DNA from: Pseudomonas capsici
GTDB taxonomy: Bacteria; Pseudomonadota; Gammaproteobacteria; Pseudomonadales; Pseudomonadaceae
NCBI RefSeq assembly: GCF_017165765.1
Contig: NZ_JAFGZD010000006.1
Span: 186,001 to 250,000, forward strand
Direction of reading: 5' to 3'
DNA length: 64,000 nt
Both the position numbers and the translations under genes were made by a program. The notes under the pieces are model-generated. The model was not told where the DNA came from and made no database searches. It was given only the letters and a program-made list of their open reading frames with translations. Shown here piece by piece: positions 28,349 through 37,563 of this stretch (position 1 is its first letter; every line of letters begins with the position of its first letter).

Positions 28349-28688
28349 GGTGTAAGTACCTCAATTAGTGATTATTCGGAACAAAATATCGTGTACTGCC
28401 ACCCTTTGTCTGGTATAGCTGCTTAGGCACTGCCAATATCCGCTGCCGTACTTTGAAGAGCCTGTATCACAGACAAACCGGCATCACGGGCACGGCGAGC
28501 GGCCAATGGCACTACGAGTAAAAACGAGCCTCCCCACCCGATGAATTGGCCAGACAGCTGCCCAGAGGCGCAGCAATCGTGGCCACCGCCCGACCTGAAT
28601 TCATTCCTTTCCGACAACGCAGCCAACGCTCGACAGAAGGCTTTAACAGCTATGGCCAGAAGCCCCCGCAAATGGCTATGCTGCGTTC
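28349..28688. other. Intergenic region upstream of the orphan immunity gene
   Basis: 340 bases between divergent genes. It should contain promoters for the minus-strand immunity gene (AT-rich part at 28340-28420) and the plus-strand gene at 28689. A minus-strand frame at 28423-28671 has no ribosome site or recognisable domain; I looked for a PAAR or toxin remnant in all three minus-strand frames and could not support one. Confidence 0.4.
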
Positions 28689-29087
28689 ATGAACACCTCA
28701 CCCCCGATCCGCAATCCCTGCCCGCCCGGCGCTTGTAACTGCGAGCGTGAAAAGCTGGACGCTCCCGATGCCGATCGGCGTATTCTGCTTCTTACCCGTG
28801 AGGAAGAAAAACGCCTGCTTGCGCGACTTGAGCGTATCGAAAGCCTCGGTGATCTGCGGCGTCTGCAGGGCAAGATCCACGATCAGTTGGGCATCCGCGT
28901 GGAGATCGCGCCGGGGTTCAATGAGGTGCGTACCATGCGCGGTATCAGCATCCATGTCCCGGAAAAGACCGGCCTGTGTCGCAAGACCCGCCAGACGATT
29001 CCGGCGGCCATTCGTCGTGGTCTGGAGAATCGCCCGGAAATCGCCTGGGAACTGCTCAATGCCCATGACTTGTTGCGTGATGCCTGA
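28689..29087 (+). CDS. Conserved hypothetical protein with cysteine-rich N-terminus
   Basis: A 132-residue soluble protein. The N-terminus has four closely spaced cysteine/proline features (NPCPPGACNCEREKL), suggesting metal binding; the middle is a charged helix (LLTREEEKRLLARLERIE) and the C-terminus includes VPEKTGLCRKTRQTIPAAIR. I know of no assigned function. GC content and codon use match the core genome, so it marks the return to native DNA after the island. It is followed 38 bases later by a GNAT gene, probably in the same transcript. Confidence 0.7.
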   Translation: MNTSPPIRNPCPPGACNCEREKLDAPDADRRILLLTREEEKRLLARLERIESLGDLRRLQGKIHDQLGIRVEIAPGFNEVRTMRGISIHVPEKTGLCRKTRQTIPAAIRRGLENRPEIAWELLNAHDLLRDA

Positions 29088-29125
29088 GCTATGATGCCGG
29101 CTCATACCCACAAGGAAGAATCGTT

Positions 29126-29611
29126 GTGCCGCTCGAAATTCGCCCTGCCCGCCCCGACGACGCCAGCCAGATCCTTGACTTCATCACTGAACTGGCCATC
29201 TACGAACGCGCCCGCCATGAAGTAGTCGCCACGGTCGAAGACATTCATCGCTCGCTGTTCGCCGAAAACGCTCCTGCCAAAGCCTTGATCTGCCTGCATG
29301 ACGACAAACCGGTCGGTTTCGCCGTCTATTTCTACAGTTACTCCACCTGGCTGGGCCGCAACGGTATCTACCTTGAAGACCTGTACGTCTCGCCGGAAAA
29401 CCGCAGCATCGGTGCCGGACGCGCCTTGTTGCGTCATATCGCCCGTGAGGCCGTCGCCAATGGGTGCGGACGTTTCGAATGGAGCGTGCTGGACTGGAAT
29501 GAACCGGCCATCAAGTTCTACAAGGCATTGGGGGCTGCACCTCAGGACGAGTGGGTGCGCTATCGCATGGAAGGCGACGCGCTGCTGAGTTTTGCCAGGG
29601 GTGACGAGTAA
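29126..29611 (+). CDS. GNAT-family N-acetyltransferase (diamine acetyltransferase-like)
   Basis: A 161-residue GNAT enzyme starting at the GTG at 29126 (preceded by AAGGAAG). It has the opening strand LEIRPARPDDASQILDFI, the acetyl-CoA loop YVSPENRSIGAGRALLRHIA (motif Q/RxxGxG/A) and the WNEPAIKFYKALGA segment typical of the spermidine/thialysine acetyltransferase branch. It would transfer acetyl from acetyl-CoA to an amine. The precise substrate is not visible in the sequence. Cytoplasmic, no unusual features. Confidence 0.88.
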   Translation: MPLEIRPARPDDASQILDFITELAIYERARHEVVATVEDIHRSLFAENAPAKALICLHDDKPVGFAVYFYSYSTWLGRNGIYLEDLYVSPENRSIGAGRALLRHIAREAVANGCGRFEWSVLDWNEPAIKFYKALGAAPQDEWVRYRMEGDALLSFARGDE

Positions 29612-29724
29612 CCCCGTCATCGAGCTGAGCCGCAATAGCCTTGAGATAGAAGCCTGAGTCTCACCCCCTCTGCCAAGCATCCGTCATTGACGCCTTTGAA
29701 CTTCAATGATTTGATGCGCGCCAG

Positions 29725-29960
29725 TTTCAGGTGTCCCCTGCCGCCGTGCAGGGGATTAAACGGGAAGCCGGTGCGTCACTTCCAGTGATCAGTCCGGCGC
29801 TGCCCCCGCAACGGTAAGCGAGCGAAGCATTCGACATACCACTGTGCCAAGGCATGGGAAGGTGAATGTTTCATGACCCTCGCAAGCCCGGAGACCGGCC
29901 TGCAACCTTGTTTGGCAAACCCGCGGTGGGCGGGCGCAGGCCGGTCTTCGCGGGCTTTTT
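29725..29960 (+). ncRNA. Cobalamin riboswitch with terminator-type expression platform
   Basis: The region contains the conserved cobalamin-riboswitch cores in order: CAGGTGTCCCCTG with GGGGATTAAACGGGAAGCCGGTG nearby, GCTGCCCCCGCAACGGTAAG at 29800-29819, and the B12 box AAGCCCGGAGACCGGCCTGC ending at 29903. Its end (29893-29903, GACCGGCCTGC) is the exact complement of 29936-29946, which could form an alternative helix. CCCGCG (29920-29925) pairs with CGCGGG (29949-29954), followed by CTTTTT, a likely terminator. With adenosylcobalamin bound, the downstream uptake operon should be turned off. Confidence 0.92.
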
Positions 29961-30025
29961 GCGCCTGCGATTCCCTATGCGTTGTTCCCTCCGGGATTCA
30001 TTCATTCCTGATTGGCTGGAATCGC

Positions 30026-32167
30026 ATGTCCCGTTCTCTCCTGTTTCAAACTCTGGCGAATCGTTCGCTGCAGATCAGCCTTGTGGCACTTTCGCCTCCT
30101 GCATTGGCCGCTGACGAACCTCCCCTGGCACTGCCTTCGGTCGCCATCACCGGCAGCGCCGATACCCCAGTGACCGACCTGGCAACTCCGACAACCAGCG
30201 GTTCACGCCTGAACCTTACTGCGCTGGAAACCCCCGCCAGCACCAGCAGCCTGGACAGCCACATCATCGAAAGCCGCAACAACCTCACCGTGCAGGATGC
30301 CGTCAGCCGTTCGCCCGGCATCACCAGCATCGCATCCCCAGGTGATGGCAATACCGCGTTGTCTGCACGGGGTTTTACCGGGCACTCCTCGGTCATGACC
30401 CTGTTCGACGGTTCGCGCCTGTACACCGGAGCGGGCACCCAGACCTTCCCGGTCGATCCGTTCCTGGTCGAACGCATCGATGTGATCCGTGGCCCGGCGT
30501 CGGTGCTGTATGGCGAAGGCGCAACGGGAGCCGTGATCAACGTAGTGCCCAAAAAGCCTTTCGAGGGCGAGGTCCGCAATCGCCTGCGGCTCGGTTACGG
30601 TTCAAATGACCGTCAGCAACTGGGACTGGACAGCGGCGGTTCGCTGAGCGACACCCTGAGTTATCGCGTCACTCTGAACCAGCAGCAAAGCAACGGCTGG
30701 GTCGATAATGGCAACTCCCGCAGCCTGGCCATGAGCGCTGCATTGCGCTGGCAGGCTACCGACGACTTGAGTTTCACCCTCGCCCACGAGCGTGGCGACA
30801 GCGAGCCGATGAACTACTTCGGCACACCGCTGATCGATGGCCGCTACCGCGACAGCCTGCGTGACAAGAACTACAACCTGCGCAATGCCGTACAACGCTA
30901 CAACGACGAATGGACCCGCCTGAACAGCGACTGGGCCATCAACGATAACGTCAGCGCCAGCAACCAGCTCTATTACATCAAGAGCCGCCGCCACTGGCGC
31001 AACGCCGAAACCTATACCTGGAGTAGCGCACAGGGTCAGTTGCTGCGTGGCGACTATCTGGAAATCAAGCACGATCAGGAACAGATCGGCGACCGCCAGA
31101 GCTTCACCTTCAATCACTCACTGTTCGGCCTCGACAGCCGCACGGTAGTCGGTGCCGAGTACAACAGAATTCGTTTCGACGTCAGCAACAACTCGCCCTA
31201 TAACGATGTCGGCGGCGACTTCATCGATCCATGGAGCCCGGCATCCGCTGACTTCCAGAGCCTGTCGGCGTTCCGGCCGCTGGCCGAAAGCACCACCCGC
31301 ACCTTTGCCCTGTTTGCCGAAAACCGTCTGCAACTGTCCGAGCGCTGGTCGCTGGTGACCGGCATCCGCCGCGACCAGAATCATATCGACCGCTATGACC
31401 AACGTGCCGACAGTCGAAGCGACCGTAGCCTCACCGGCGGCAACTGGCGCGCCGGGCTGGTGTTTGCCGTGACCGACCAACTGTCCTTGTATGGCCAGTA
31501 TTCCACCAGTGAAGACGGTGTCAGCAACCTCATCAGCATGAACCCGACCCAGCAACAGATGGATCTCACCGAAGCGAAACAGACCGAGTTCGGCCTCAAG
31601 CAGCAATTCTGGGATGGTCGGGGCGAATGGACGCTGGCGGCTTATCACATCGTCAAGAAAAAGCTTCTGACCCTCGACCCGATAACACGCCTGACACAAC
31701 AGGTTGGCCAGCAGTCATCCGACGGTCTGGAAGCCTCTCTGGAACTGGCACTCGACCATGACTGGCATGTGTCGGCCAACGCCTCGGTAGTGCGTGCCCG
31801 ATACGACGACTTCGACGAAAACGTTGCCGGGCAAGTCGTCTCCCGTGCTGGCAATCGTCCTGCCGATGTGCCGCGCCGCACCGCCAATCTGTGGGTGAGC
31901 AAGACGCTGACCGAAGAGCTGGATGCCGGTATGGGCCTGCGCTATGTGGACCGGCGCTACGCCAACACCGCCAATACCACCTCAGTGCCGGGCTACACAG
32001 TGCTGGACGCCAATCTGGGCTGGCAGGTGCAACGCGATGTGCGCCTGGGCCTGCAACTGAACAACCTGCTCGACCGCCGCTACGCCGCATCGCAGTACAA
32101 CAACGGGCAGCAGTGGCTGATGGGCGAGCCTCGCTCGTTCTTCGTAACGGCTGATTACAGCTTCTGA
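30026..32167 (+). CDS. TonB-dependent outer-membrane receptor, cobalamin-riboswitch controlled
   Basis: A 713-residue receptor. I start at the ATG at 30026 because MSRSLLFQTLANRSLQISL is a signal peptide, cleaved after PPALA; the open frame upstream is in the riboswitch. After LPSVAITG (TonB-box-like) comes a plug domain (NLTVQDAVSRSPGI to VINVVPKKP) and a 22-strand barrel ending in FVTADYSF with terminal Phe. Sequence style is of the siderophore/vitamin receptor type. Because the leader is a B12 riboswitch and the next genes are an ABC importer, the ligand is probably a corrinoid, though a cobalt or metallophore receptor is possible. Confidence 0.88.
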   Translation: MSRSLLFQTLANRSLQISLVALSPPALAADEPPLALPSVAITGSADTPVTDLATPTTSGSRLNLTALETPASTSSLDSHIIESRNNLTVQDAVSRSPGITSIASPGDGNTALSARGFTGHSSVMTLFDGSRLYTGAGTQTFPVDPFLVERIDVIRGPASVLYGEGATGAVINVVPKKPFEGEVRNRLRLGYGSNDRQQLGLDSGGSLSDTLSYRVTLNQQQSNGWVDNGNSRSLAMSAALRWQATDDLSFTLAHERGDSEPMNYFGTPLIDGRYRDSLRDKNYNLRNAVQRYNDEWTRLNSDWAINDNVSASNQLYYIKSRRHWRNAETYTWSSAQGQLLRGDYLEIKHDQEQIGDRQSFTFNHSLFGLDSRTVVGAEYNRIRFDVSNNSPYNDVGGDFIDPWSPASADFQSLSAFRPLAESTTRTFALFAENRLQLSERWSLVTGIRRDQNHIDRYDQRADSRSDRSLTGGNWRAGLVFAVTDQLSLYGQYSTSEDGVSNLISMNPTQQQMDLTEAKQTEFGLKQQFWDGRGEWTLAAYHIVKKKLLTLDPITRLTQQVGQQSSDGLEASLELALDHDWHVSANASVVRARYDDFDENVAGQVVSRAGNRPADVPRRTANLWVSKTLTEELDAGMGLRYVDRRYANTANTTSVPGYTVLDANLGWQVQRDVRLGLQLNNLLDRRYAASQYNNGQQWLMGEPRSFFVTADYSF

Positions 32168-32219
32168 TCCTGCTGGCGGCAGGCATACAACCTGTCGCCA
32201 GCCGACCTGGAGATCGAGC

Positions 32220-33002
32220 ATGTCCACCCTGCATATCAAGCGCCTGAACTGGGCTGCGCCACAGGGCCAGGGGCAACACTGGCAACTCGAAGACATCGAC
32301 CTGCACATCGGACAAGGCGAGTTCGTGGGGCTGATCGGCCCCAACGGCAGCGGCAAAACCAGCCTGCTGCGCTGTGCCTATCGATTCAACGAGCCGGACA
32401 GTGGCGCGCTGCACCTCGACAGGCAGAATATCTGGCAACAGACACCTCGCTGGAGCGCTCAGCGCATGGCTGTGATGATGCAAGAGTTTCCTCAGGAGTT
32501 CGGCCTGACCGTAAAAGATGTCGTGGCCATGGGGCGTACGCCTCATCAGAGCTGGTTTGACGGCGAAAGCGCCGAAGACCTTGCATTGATAGACACGATC
32601 TTGAAACAGGTAGGTCTGCAAGAACTCCGCGACCACTCGTTCGCATCACTCTCGGGCGGCGAAAAACAGCGAGCATTGCTGGCCCGGGCACTGGTGCAAC
32701 AACCCGGTCTGCTGATTCTGGATGAGCCTGCCAACCATCTCGATCCCCGTTACCAACTGGAGCTGCTGCACTACTTGCGGCAACTGAAAATCAGCACACT
32801 GGCCAGCTTTCATGACCTCAATCTGGCTGCGGCTTTCTGCGACCGGTTGTATGTCATCGACCACGGCCGGATCGTTGCCAGTGGCACACCGACCGAAGTT
32901 CTGACCGAGCAGCGGCTGCTGCATGTATTCGGCGTCCACGCTCTGGTGGATACCCATCCACTGGCCCCTCACCCACGCATTACCTGGATCAGCCCATCAT
33001 GA
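32220..33002 (+). CDS. ABC transporter ATP-binding protein, BtuD/FecE-type
   Basis: A 260-residue ATPase of the iron-siderophore/B12 importer family. Walker A GPNGSGKTS, signature LSGGEKQR, Walker B LLILDEPANHLD and the H-loop ASFHDLNLA are intact. Its position 52 bases after the receptor and overlap with the binding-protein gene (ATGA) place it in the riboswitch-controlled operon. It energises the permease encoded two genes downstream at the inner membrane. Confidence 0.9.
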   Translation: MSTLHIKRLNWAAPQGQGQHWQLEDIDLHIGQGEFVGLIGPNGSGKTSLLRCAYRFNEPDSGALHLDRQNIWQQTPRWSAQRMAVMMQEFPQEFGLTVKDVVAMGRTPHQSWFDGESAEDLALIDTILKQVGLQELRDHSFASLSGGEKQRALLARALVQQPGLLILDEPANHLDPRYQLELLHYLRQLKISTLASFHDLNLAAAFCDRLYVIDHGRIVASGTPTEVLTEQRLLHVFGVHALVDTHPLAPHPRITWISPS

Positions 33003-33967
33003 CCCGAGCCCTGGCCTGCCTGATATTACTTGCTGCCCTGCCCCTGGCTGCGGCCGCCGATAATTTCCCTCTGACCGTCAAGAGTTGTGGCCGCGAGGTG
33101 ACTTTCGATCATCCGCCACAACGGGCCGTCAGCCATGACATCAACCTGACCGGCATGCTGCTTGCCCTCGGCTTGCGCCCACGCATGGTTGGCTATACCG
33201 GCATCACCGGCTGGAAAACCCTCGACCCGGCCCTGCGCGAGGCTCTGGACGGTCTGCCCGAGCTGGCAGAGCGTTATCCGTCGGTGGAAAACCTGCTGGA
33301 TGCCAATGCCGACTTTTTCTTTGCGGGCTGGAGCTATGGCATGCGCGTCGCAGGCCCAGTGACGCCACAAACCCTGCAACCGTTCGGCATTCCCGTGTAT
33401 GAACTGAGCGAATCCTGCTCGCGGATCATGGCTCAGCGCGAAGCCAGCCTGGATGATCTGTACCGCGACCTGCATAACCTGGGACGAATCTTCGATGTCC
33501 AAGAGCGCGCCGATACGGTGATCGCAGGCCTGCAACAACGGGTCGCGCAGATCACCTCCAGACTGGGCCAGATACGGCAACGCCCGCGGGTGTTCCTGTA
33601 TGACAGTGGCGAAGACCGACCCGCGACCTCTGGAAAACTGGGGATGCCGCAGGCCTTGATCGAAGCGGCTGGTGGACAGAATGTCATGGACGATGTGGCC
33701 GCCAGCTGGACTCAGGTCAGTTGGGAAAGCGTGGTGGAACGCAACCCGCAGATGATCGTGATCGTCGACTATGGCCCGACCTCCTGGCAGCACAAACGTG
33801 ACTTCCTTTTGCAGAACGCAGCCTTGAGCAGTGTCGAAGCCATCCGCCAGAAACGGTTCATGGTGCTGCCCTATGTTGCTGTGACGCCCTCGGTCGATAA
33901 CGCCGAAGCCATCGAAAAACTGGCCGCTGAGCTGCATCCCGAACTGTTCGACGGAGCCAAGCAGTGA
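32999..33967 (+). CDS. Periplasmic substrate-binding protein, BtuF/FepB-type
   Basis: A 322-residue class III binding protein with a signal peptide (MTRALACLILLAALPLAAA). It has the two-lobe pattern of B12/siderophore binding proteins: VKSCGREVTFDHPPQRAVSH at the start, then VENLLDANADFFFAG, DDVAASWTQVSWESVVERNP and a final LAAELHPELF. It should pass the ligand from the receptor to the permease. Four-base overlaps with both neighbours. Confidence 0.88.
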   Translation: MTRALACLILLAALPLAAAADNFPLTVKSCGREVTFDHPPQRAVSHDINLTGMLLALGLRPRMVGYTGITGWKTLDPALREALDGLPELAERYPSVENLLDANADFFFAGWSYGMRVAGPVTPQTLQPFGIPVYELSESCSRIMAQREASLDDLYRDLHNLGRIFDVQERADTVIAGLQQRVAQITSRLGQIRQRPRVFLYDSGEDRPATSGKLGMPQALIEAAGGQNVMDDVAASWTQVSWESVVERNPQMIVIVDYGPTSWQHKRDFLLQNAALSSVEAIRQKRFMVLPYVAVTPSVDNAEAIEKLAAELHPELFDGAKQ

Positions 33968-34983
33968 AGCCTGTACGAAGCGTGGCCGGCTATCGCTGGC
34001 TGATCGGCGGCCTGTTCATTCTATTGGCGCTGTCGTGCCTGATCTCCCTGGGCTTCGGCTCGGCACGGGTGCCATTGGCCAAGGTGCTGGGCATTGTTTT
34101 GCAACAAGCCGGCTTCGATAGCGTGGTGGACTGGAGCAAGGGCCAGGCACAAATCATCTGGCTGATCCGCGCTCCCCGGGTATTGCTCGGCGCACTGGTG
34201 GGAGCGGGGCTCGCACTGGTCGGCACTGCATTGCAGGCGGTGACCCGCAATCCACTGGCTGACCCGCACCTGCTGGGCGTCAGTTCCGGCGCGGCGCTCG
34301 GGGCGGTGGTCGCAGTATTGTATCTGGGTGAGTTCATTGGGGTATTCAGTCTGCCGCTGGCTGCCTTTGTCGGCGCATTGGGCAGCATGTTGCTGGTCCT
34401 GGCCGTCGCCAGCAGGCACGGACGCCTGGAAAGCGAACGCTTGCTGCTGGCCGGGGTTGCGGTGTCCTTCGTGCTGATGGCGCTGGTCAACCTGTTGCTC
34501 TATACCGGCGACCAGCATGCCGCCAACTCCGTGATGTTCTGGATGCTCGGTGGCCTGGGGCTGGCGCGCTGGGAGCTGCTCTGGCTGCCGGGCGTCTGTG
34601 TAGCAGGTGGTTTCATTGTGCTGCTGAGTCTGGCCCGTGCTCTCAATGCATTGATGAGTGGCGAACAGACAGCTGTCAGCCTGGGCTTCAACACCCGACA
34701 TGCGCGCTGGCAGGTCTTCGTCAGTACCTCGTTGCTGACTGGCGTGCTGGTGTCGCTCTCCGGTGCCATAGGTTTCGTCGGTCTGATGTTGCCGCACATG
34801 GCGCGTCGTCTGGTGGGAGCCGAACATCGCAGGCTGCTCCCGGTCAGTGCCCTGCTGGGTGCCTTGTTCATGATCTGGGTAGATGTCGCAGCCCGCACAC
34901 TGATTGCACCACAGGACCTGCCCATCGGCATCGCCACTGCTGCCATTGGCGGCGTGTTTTTCATAGTGCTGATACGTCGATAG
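33964..34983 (+). CDS. ABC transporter permease, BtuC/FecCD-type
   Basis: A 339-residue FecCD-family permease with about ten membrane segments. Family motifs include RAPRVLLGALVGAGLALVG, TRNPLADPHLLGVSSGAALG and GFVGLMLPHMARRLVGAEHR. The start is the GTG overlapping the binding-protein stop. It forms the inner-membrane channel of the corrinoid (or metal-complex) importer and ends the operon; no strong terminator follows. Confidence 0.9.
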   Translation: MKPVRSVAGYRWLIGGLFILLALSCLISLGFGSARVPLAKVLGIVLQQAGFDSVVDWSKGQAQIIWLIRAPRVLLGALVGAGLALVGTALQAVTRNPLADPHLLGVSSGAALGAVVAVLYLGEFIGVFSLPLAAFVGALGSMLLVLAVASRHGRLESERLLLAGVAVSFVLMALVNLLLYTGDQHAANSVMFWMLGGLGLARWELLWLPGVCVAGGFIVLLSLARALNALMSGEQTAVSLGFNTRHARWQVFVSTSLLTGVLVSLSGAIGFVGLMLPHMARRLVGAEHRRLLPVSALLGALFMIWVDVAARTLIAPQDLPIGIATAAIGGVFFIVLIRR

Positions 34984-35061
34984 AGAACGAGCCTCCTCTC
35001 CCCACACACCAGGCCGTGCTTTTCATGCTTCAATAGCCCGGAAGCAGAAAACTGGCAGCGA

Positions 35062-35088
35062 CCTCTGTTCATATTTACTGAACAGAGG
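35062..35088. promoter_or_regulatory. Palindromic operator upstream of the LysR gene
   Basis: CCTCTGTTCA (35062-35071) and its exact reverse complement (35079-35088) flank a 7-base spacer, 47 bases before the LysR start. The inner core CTGTTCA-N7-TGAACAG recurs at 36073-36093 before the next gene. The TTCA-N7-TGAA form fits the T-N11-A rule for LysR operators. Confidence 0.7.
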
Positions 35089-35134
35089 CCATGTGGCGTG
35101 TATGCGGTATTTCCCGCACAAGGTTGTGACATTC

Positions 35135-36067
35135 ATGAATACACGATTCGTTGAGACCTTCATTCTGTTGGCCCATGTGGGTAGCGTTCGTCAGGTTGCC
35201 AAACAGATGCACACCACACCCGGCGCCATCTCCATGCGTGTGCGCAAGCTGGAAGCGGAACTCGGGATTGTGCTCTTCAACTGGGACCACAAGACCCTTC
35301 AGATCACCGCTCAAGGTGCCAGCCTGCTGCCTCATGCGGAGCGTCTGCTGCAAGCCACTCAAGCCTTTCAGCGTGCGGCTGGTTCTCCAGCCAGGGAACT
35401 GGGCCGAATCCGGATTGCGGTCATCGAGACGGTCGTCCATACCTTTCTGCCGGACTTCATGAAGTTGATGAGCCGGGCAATGCCCGATGTCACCATCGAT
35501 CTTTCGGTTGAACTGACCTCGAACGCAAAAGAGCAACTGATGCGACGCGATGTCGACCTGATCATTCAGGTCATCGCCGATGACAGCGATAATCCCTTTG
35601 CCATTACCAAACCCATTGCAGAGCTGCCCATCCATTGGGTCGCACGTCCGCGAGCTGTACCGGCACGGGATAGGGTCCGCAAGGTTTTGAGCAGGCAAAT
35701 GCTGACGCAAATGCGTGGCTCGGCACCTTATGAGTCTGCAGTTTCCATTGCACAGCAGTTGGCATCGGAGCATGGGGTATTGGCCAGCGAATTGCGCATA
35801 TCCGGCTCACCGTCCCTGGCGGCACTGGTATCGCTGGTGAAGGAAGGCGTGGGTGTGGCGATCATGCCGGGCATTCTGGTCAAGGACAGCCTGGAACAGG
35901 GCGAGTTGCAGGAGCTTCCTCTACCCAGCCCGCCCTCATTCAAAATCGCCACATCCCATATGAAAAACGCATCGCCTCTTGTGTCAGAAGTGGCAGAGAT
36001 CGTGCACAAGGTCTGCCGAACCTACTGCAAACGCCAGGGGGAACACTGGATCATCAGCCATGGATGA
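35135..36067 (+). CDS. LysR-family regulator of the adjacent DUF1445 gene
   Basis: A 310-residue LysR protein. The helix-turn-helix is TFILLAHVGSVRQVAKQMHT followed by TPGAISMRVRKLEAELG; the effector domain follows from about residue 90. The start is the ATG at 35135; an upstream ATG at 35093 would overlap the palindrome region but is less typical. Identical operator cores precede this gene and the hydro-lyase gene downstream, so it probably controls both itself and that gene. The inducer is unknown. Confidence 0.88.
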   Translation: MNTRFVETFILLAHVGSVRQVAKQMHTTPGAISMRVRKLEAELGIVLFNWDHKTLQITAQGASLLPHAERLLQATQAFQRAAGSPARELGRIRIAVIETVVHTFLPDFMKLMSRAMPDVTIDLSVELTSNAKEQLMRRDVDLIIQVIADDSDNPFAITKPIAELPIHWVARPRAVPARDRVRKVLSRQMLTQMRGSAPYESAVSIAQQLASEHGVLASELRISGSPSLAALVSLVKEGVGVAIMPGILVKDSLEQGELQELPLPSPPSFKIATSHMKNASPLVSEVAEIVHKVCRTYCKRQGEHWIISHG

Positions 36068-36072
36068 TTCTT

Positions 36073-36093
36073 CTGTTCAGTTAAATTGAACAG
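36073..36093. promoter_or_regulatory. Second copy of the LysR-type operator
   Basis: CTGTTCA (36073-36079), a 7-base spacer GTTAAAT, and TGAACAG (36087-36093), the same arms and spacing as at 35065-35085 but with a different spacer sequence. It lies between the LysR stop and the hydro-lyase start at 36178, where a regulator operator is expected. Confidence 0.7.
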
Positions 36094-36177
36094 GCATGAC
36101 GATTATTGTTGGATAGACACTGCCAGTGAACTGCTCAAAGAATGACTCCACCACTTCGTACTCATGGAGTCTTCACG

Positions 36178-36963
36178 ATGAGCAATCCCTGGAACAATCC
36201 CGCCGAATTTCGCGCCGCCGTTCGGGCAGGCCTGCATACCGGGCCGACCGCAGATGTTTGCCCTGGCTACACCCAGGGGAATCTGGCCATTCTGCCTCGC
36301 GAATACGCCGATGAGTTCTTGCGATTTGCCCGCCTCAATCCAAAGTCCTGCCCGATTATCGGGATGACCGAACCGGGAGACAGCCGGGTTCCGGAACTGG
36401 GTAGCGTGGACCTGATGGCCGATGTGCCCGCTTATTGCGTGTTTCGCGATGGCGAGCAGGTCGATGAAGTCTCAGATCTGAAAGGTCTATGGAACGATGA
36501 CCTGGTAGGTTTTGTGATTGGCTGCTCCTTTTCCTTCGAAGGCGCGCTTCTGGATGCAGGCGTCCCGATTCGCCATATCGAACAGGGCACCAACGTTCCG
36601 ATGTACGTTTCCAATATTGAAAATGGCAAGGCTGGCCGTTTCGGCGGGACCACCGTGGTCAGCATGCGCCCGATGACTCCGGCACAGGCCATCCGGGCAG
36701 TGCAGGTCACCTCCCGCTTTCCGAGCGTCCATGGAGCACCCGTCCACCTGGGCGATCCTTCCCTGATTGGTATCAACGATGTAGATGTACCCGACTTCGG
36801 CGAGCGCTCAATCATCCGCCCAGGCGAGATCCCGGTGTTCTGGGCCTGCGGCGTAACCCCTCAGCAAGCGATCCGCAGCGCACGTCCCTCGTTCGCCATT
36901 ACCCACAAACCGGGGCATATGGTGGTGACCGATATTCTCAATAGTCATCTCGCGGTTTTTTAA
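36178..36963 (+). CDS. DUF1445-family putative hydro-lyase (D-glutamate cyclase-like)
   Basis: A 261-residue protein of the DUF1445/YcsI family, annotated as putative hydro-lyases. Characteristic segments are [79 protein letters not shown] and [19 protein letters not shown], then [11 protein letters not shown] near the end. Related proteins include eukaryotic D-glutamate cyclase. Substrate here is unknown. I start at the ATG at 36178 (MSNPWNNP). It is controlled, by inference, through the palindrome at 36073-36093, and is followed by a terminator. Confidence 0.85.
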   Translation: MSNPWNNPAEFRAAVRAGLHTGPTADVCPGYTQGNLAILPREYADEFLRFARLNPKSCPIIGMTEPGDSRVPELGSVDLMADVPAYCVFRDGEQVDEVSDLKGLWNDDLVGFVIGCSFSFEGALLDAGVPIRHIEQGTNVPMYVSNIENGKAGRFGGTTVVSMRPMTPAQAIRAVQVTSRFPSVHGAPVHLGDPSLIGINDVDVPDFGERSIIRPGEIPVFWACGVTPQQAIRSARPSFAITHKPGHMVVTDILNSHLAVF

Positions 36964-37029
36964 TCCAGACTGTCGACACCTCGCCCTCTGATAACGAGAC
37001 ATGAGGCTATCTTCTACACTTCTGTGACT

Positions 37030-37067
37030 CCCTGCAGATCATTGAGATTCTGCAGGGCATTTCCTTT
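37030..37067 (+). terminator. Rho-independent terminator after the hydro-lyase gene
   Basis: CCCTGCAGA (37030-37038) pairs with TCTGCAGGG (37049-37057) around a 10-base loop, followed by the T-rich CATTTCCTTTTCC. It is 67 bases past the stop of the gene ending at 36963. Confidence 0.75.
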
Positions 37068-37143
37068 TCCCGTGTTCAGTTATCAAAGCAGAGGCTGTAG
37101 CATCCCGTGACGCGCATGCGGCGCAAGCCCCGGAGATAGAGAG

Positions 37144-37332
37144 ATGGCACATTCACTTCAATATCAGGTGTCAGACTCCATTCGTGGCATCGAGAACGAA
37201 GTCGGCCGGCTGCTGGATCTGGTGCCCATGCTCAAGGAAGCCGGCAATGAAGAGCTGGCCGCGAAAGTTGCCCAGCAGGCGCATAAACTGCTTGAAGTGG
37301 CGGTGGCGTTGAGGATGGCTTTGGCGGATTGA
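37144..37332 (+). CDS. Small hypothetical protein
   Basis: A 62-residue soluble, helical, leucine/alanine-rich protein (SDSIRGIENEVGRLLDLVPM, then AQQAHKLLEVAVALRMALA). A GGAGATAGAGAG ribosome region precedes the ATG. It could be a small coiled-coil regulator; I do not recognise the family. It stands alone, 230 bases before the Srf operon. Confidence 0.6.
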   Translation: MAHSLQYQVSDSIRGIENEVGRLLDLVPMLKEAGNEELAAKVAQQAHKLLEVAVALRMALAD

Positions 37333-37473
37333 ATTGCAGCGGAAAAAACACTGCAATAAACACATGATCGCTGTATACGCCCTCTTTTTATAACAAATCT
37401 GCATCCAATAAAACTGCGCTAAAAACCGGCTCATGATTTTTCATGTCGGCTCGGACACTTTTTTGTATAAAAA

Positions 37474-37502
37474 TTGACGAAAACATCACTTTGCCATTAC
37501 TG
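37474..37502 (+). promoter_or_regulatory. Possible sigma-70 promoter of the Srf operon
   Basis: TTGACG (37474-37479) and TTACTG (37497-37502) are separated by 17 bases in an AT-rich stretch 60 bases before the first gene of the operon. The -35 element is good and the -10 poor, so this is only a candidate. The surrounding gap (37333-37563) shows no gene. Confidence 0.35.
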
Positions 37503-37563
37503 TGGCGCCCTTCGGCAGCATCATTGCTTGGCCAACGGATTGAATTACAAGGGAATGTAAAGC

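Noticed and set aside
28423..28671. Possible toxin or PAAR remnant upstream of the immunity gene
   Set aside because: No recognisable motif in any minus-strand frame; looks like ordinary intergenic DNA.
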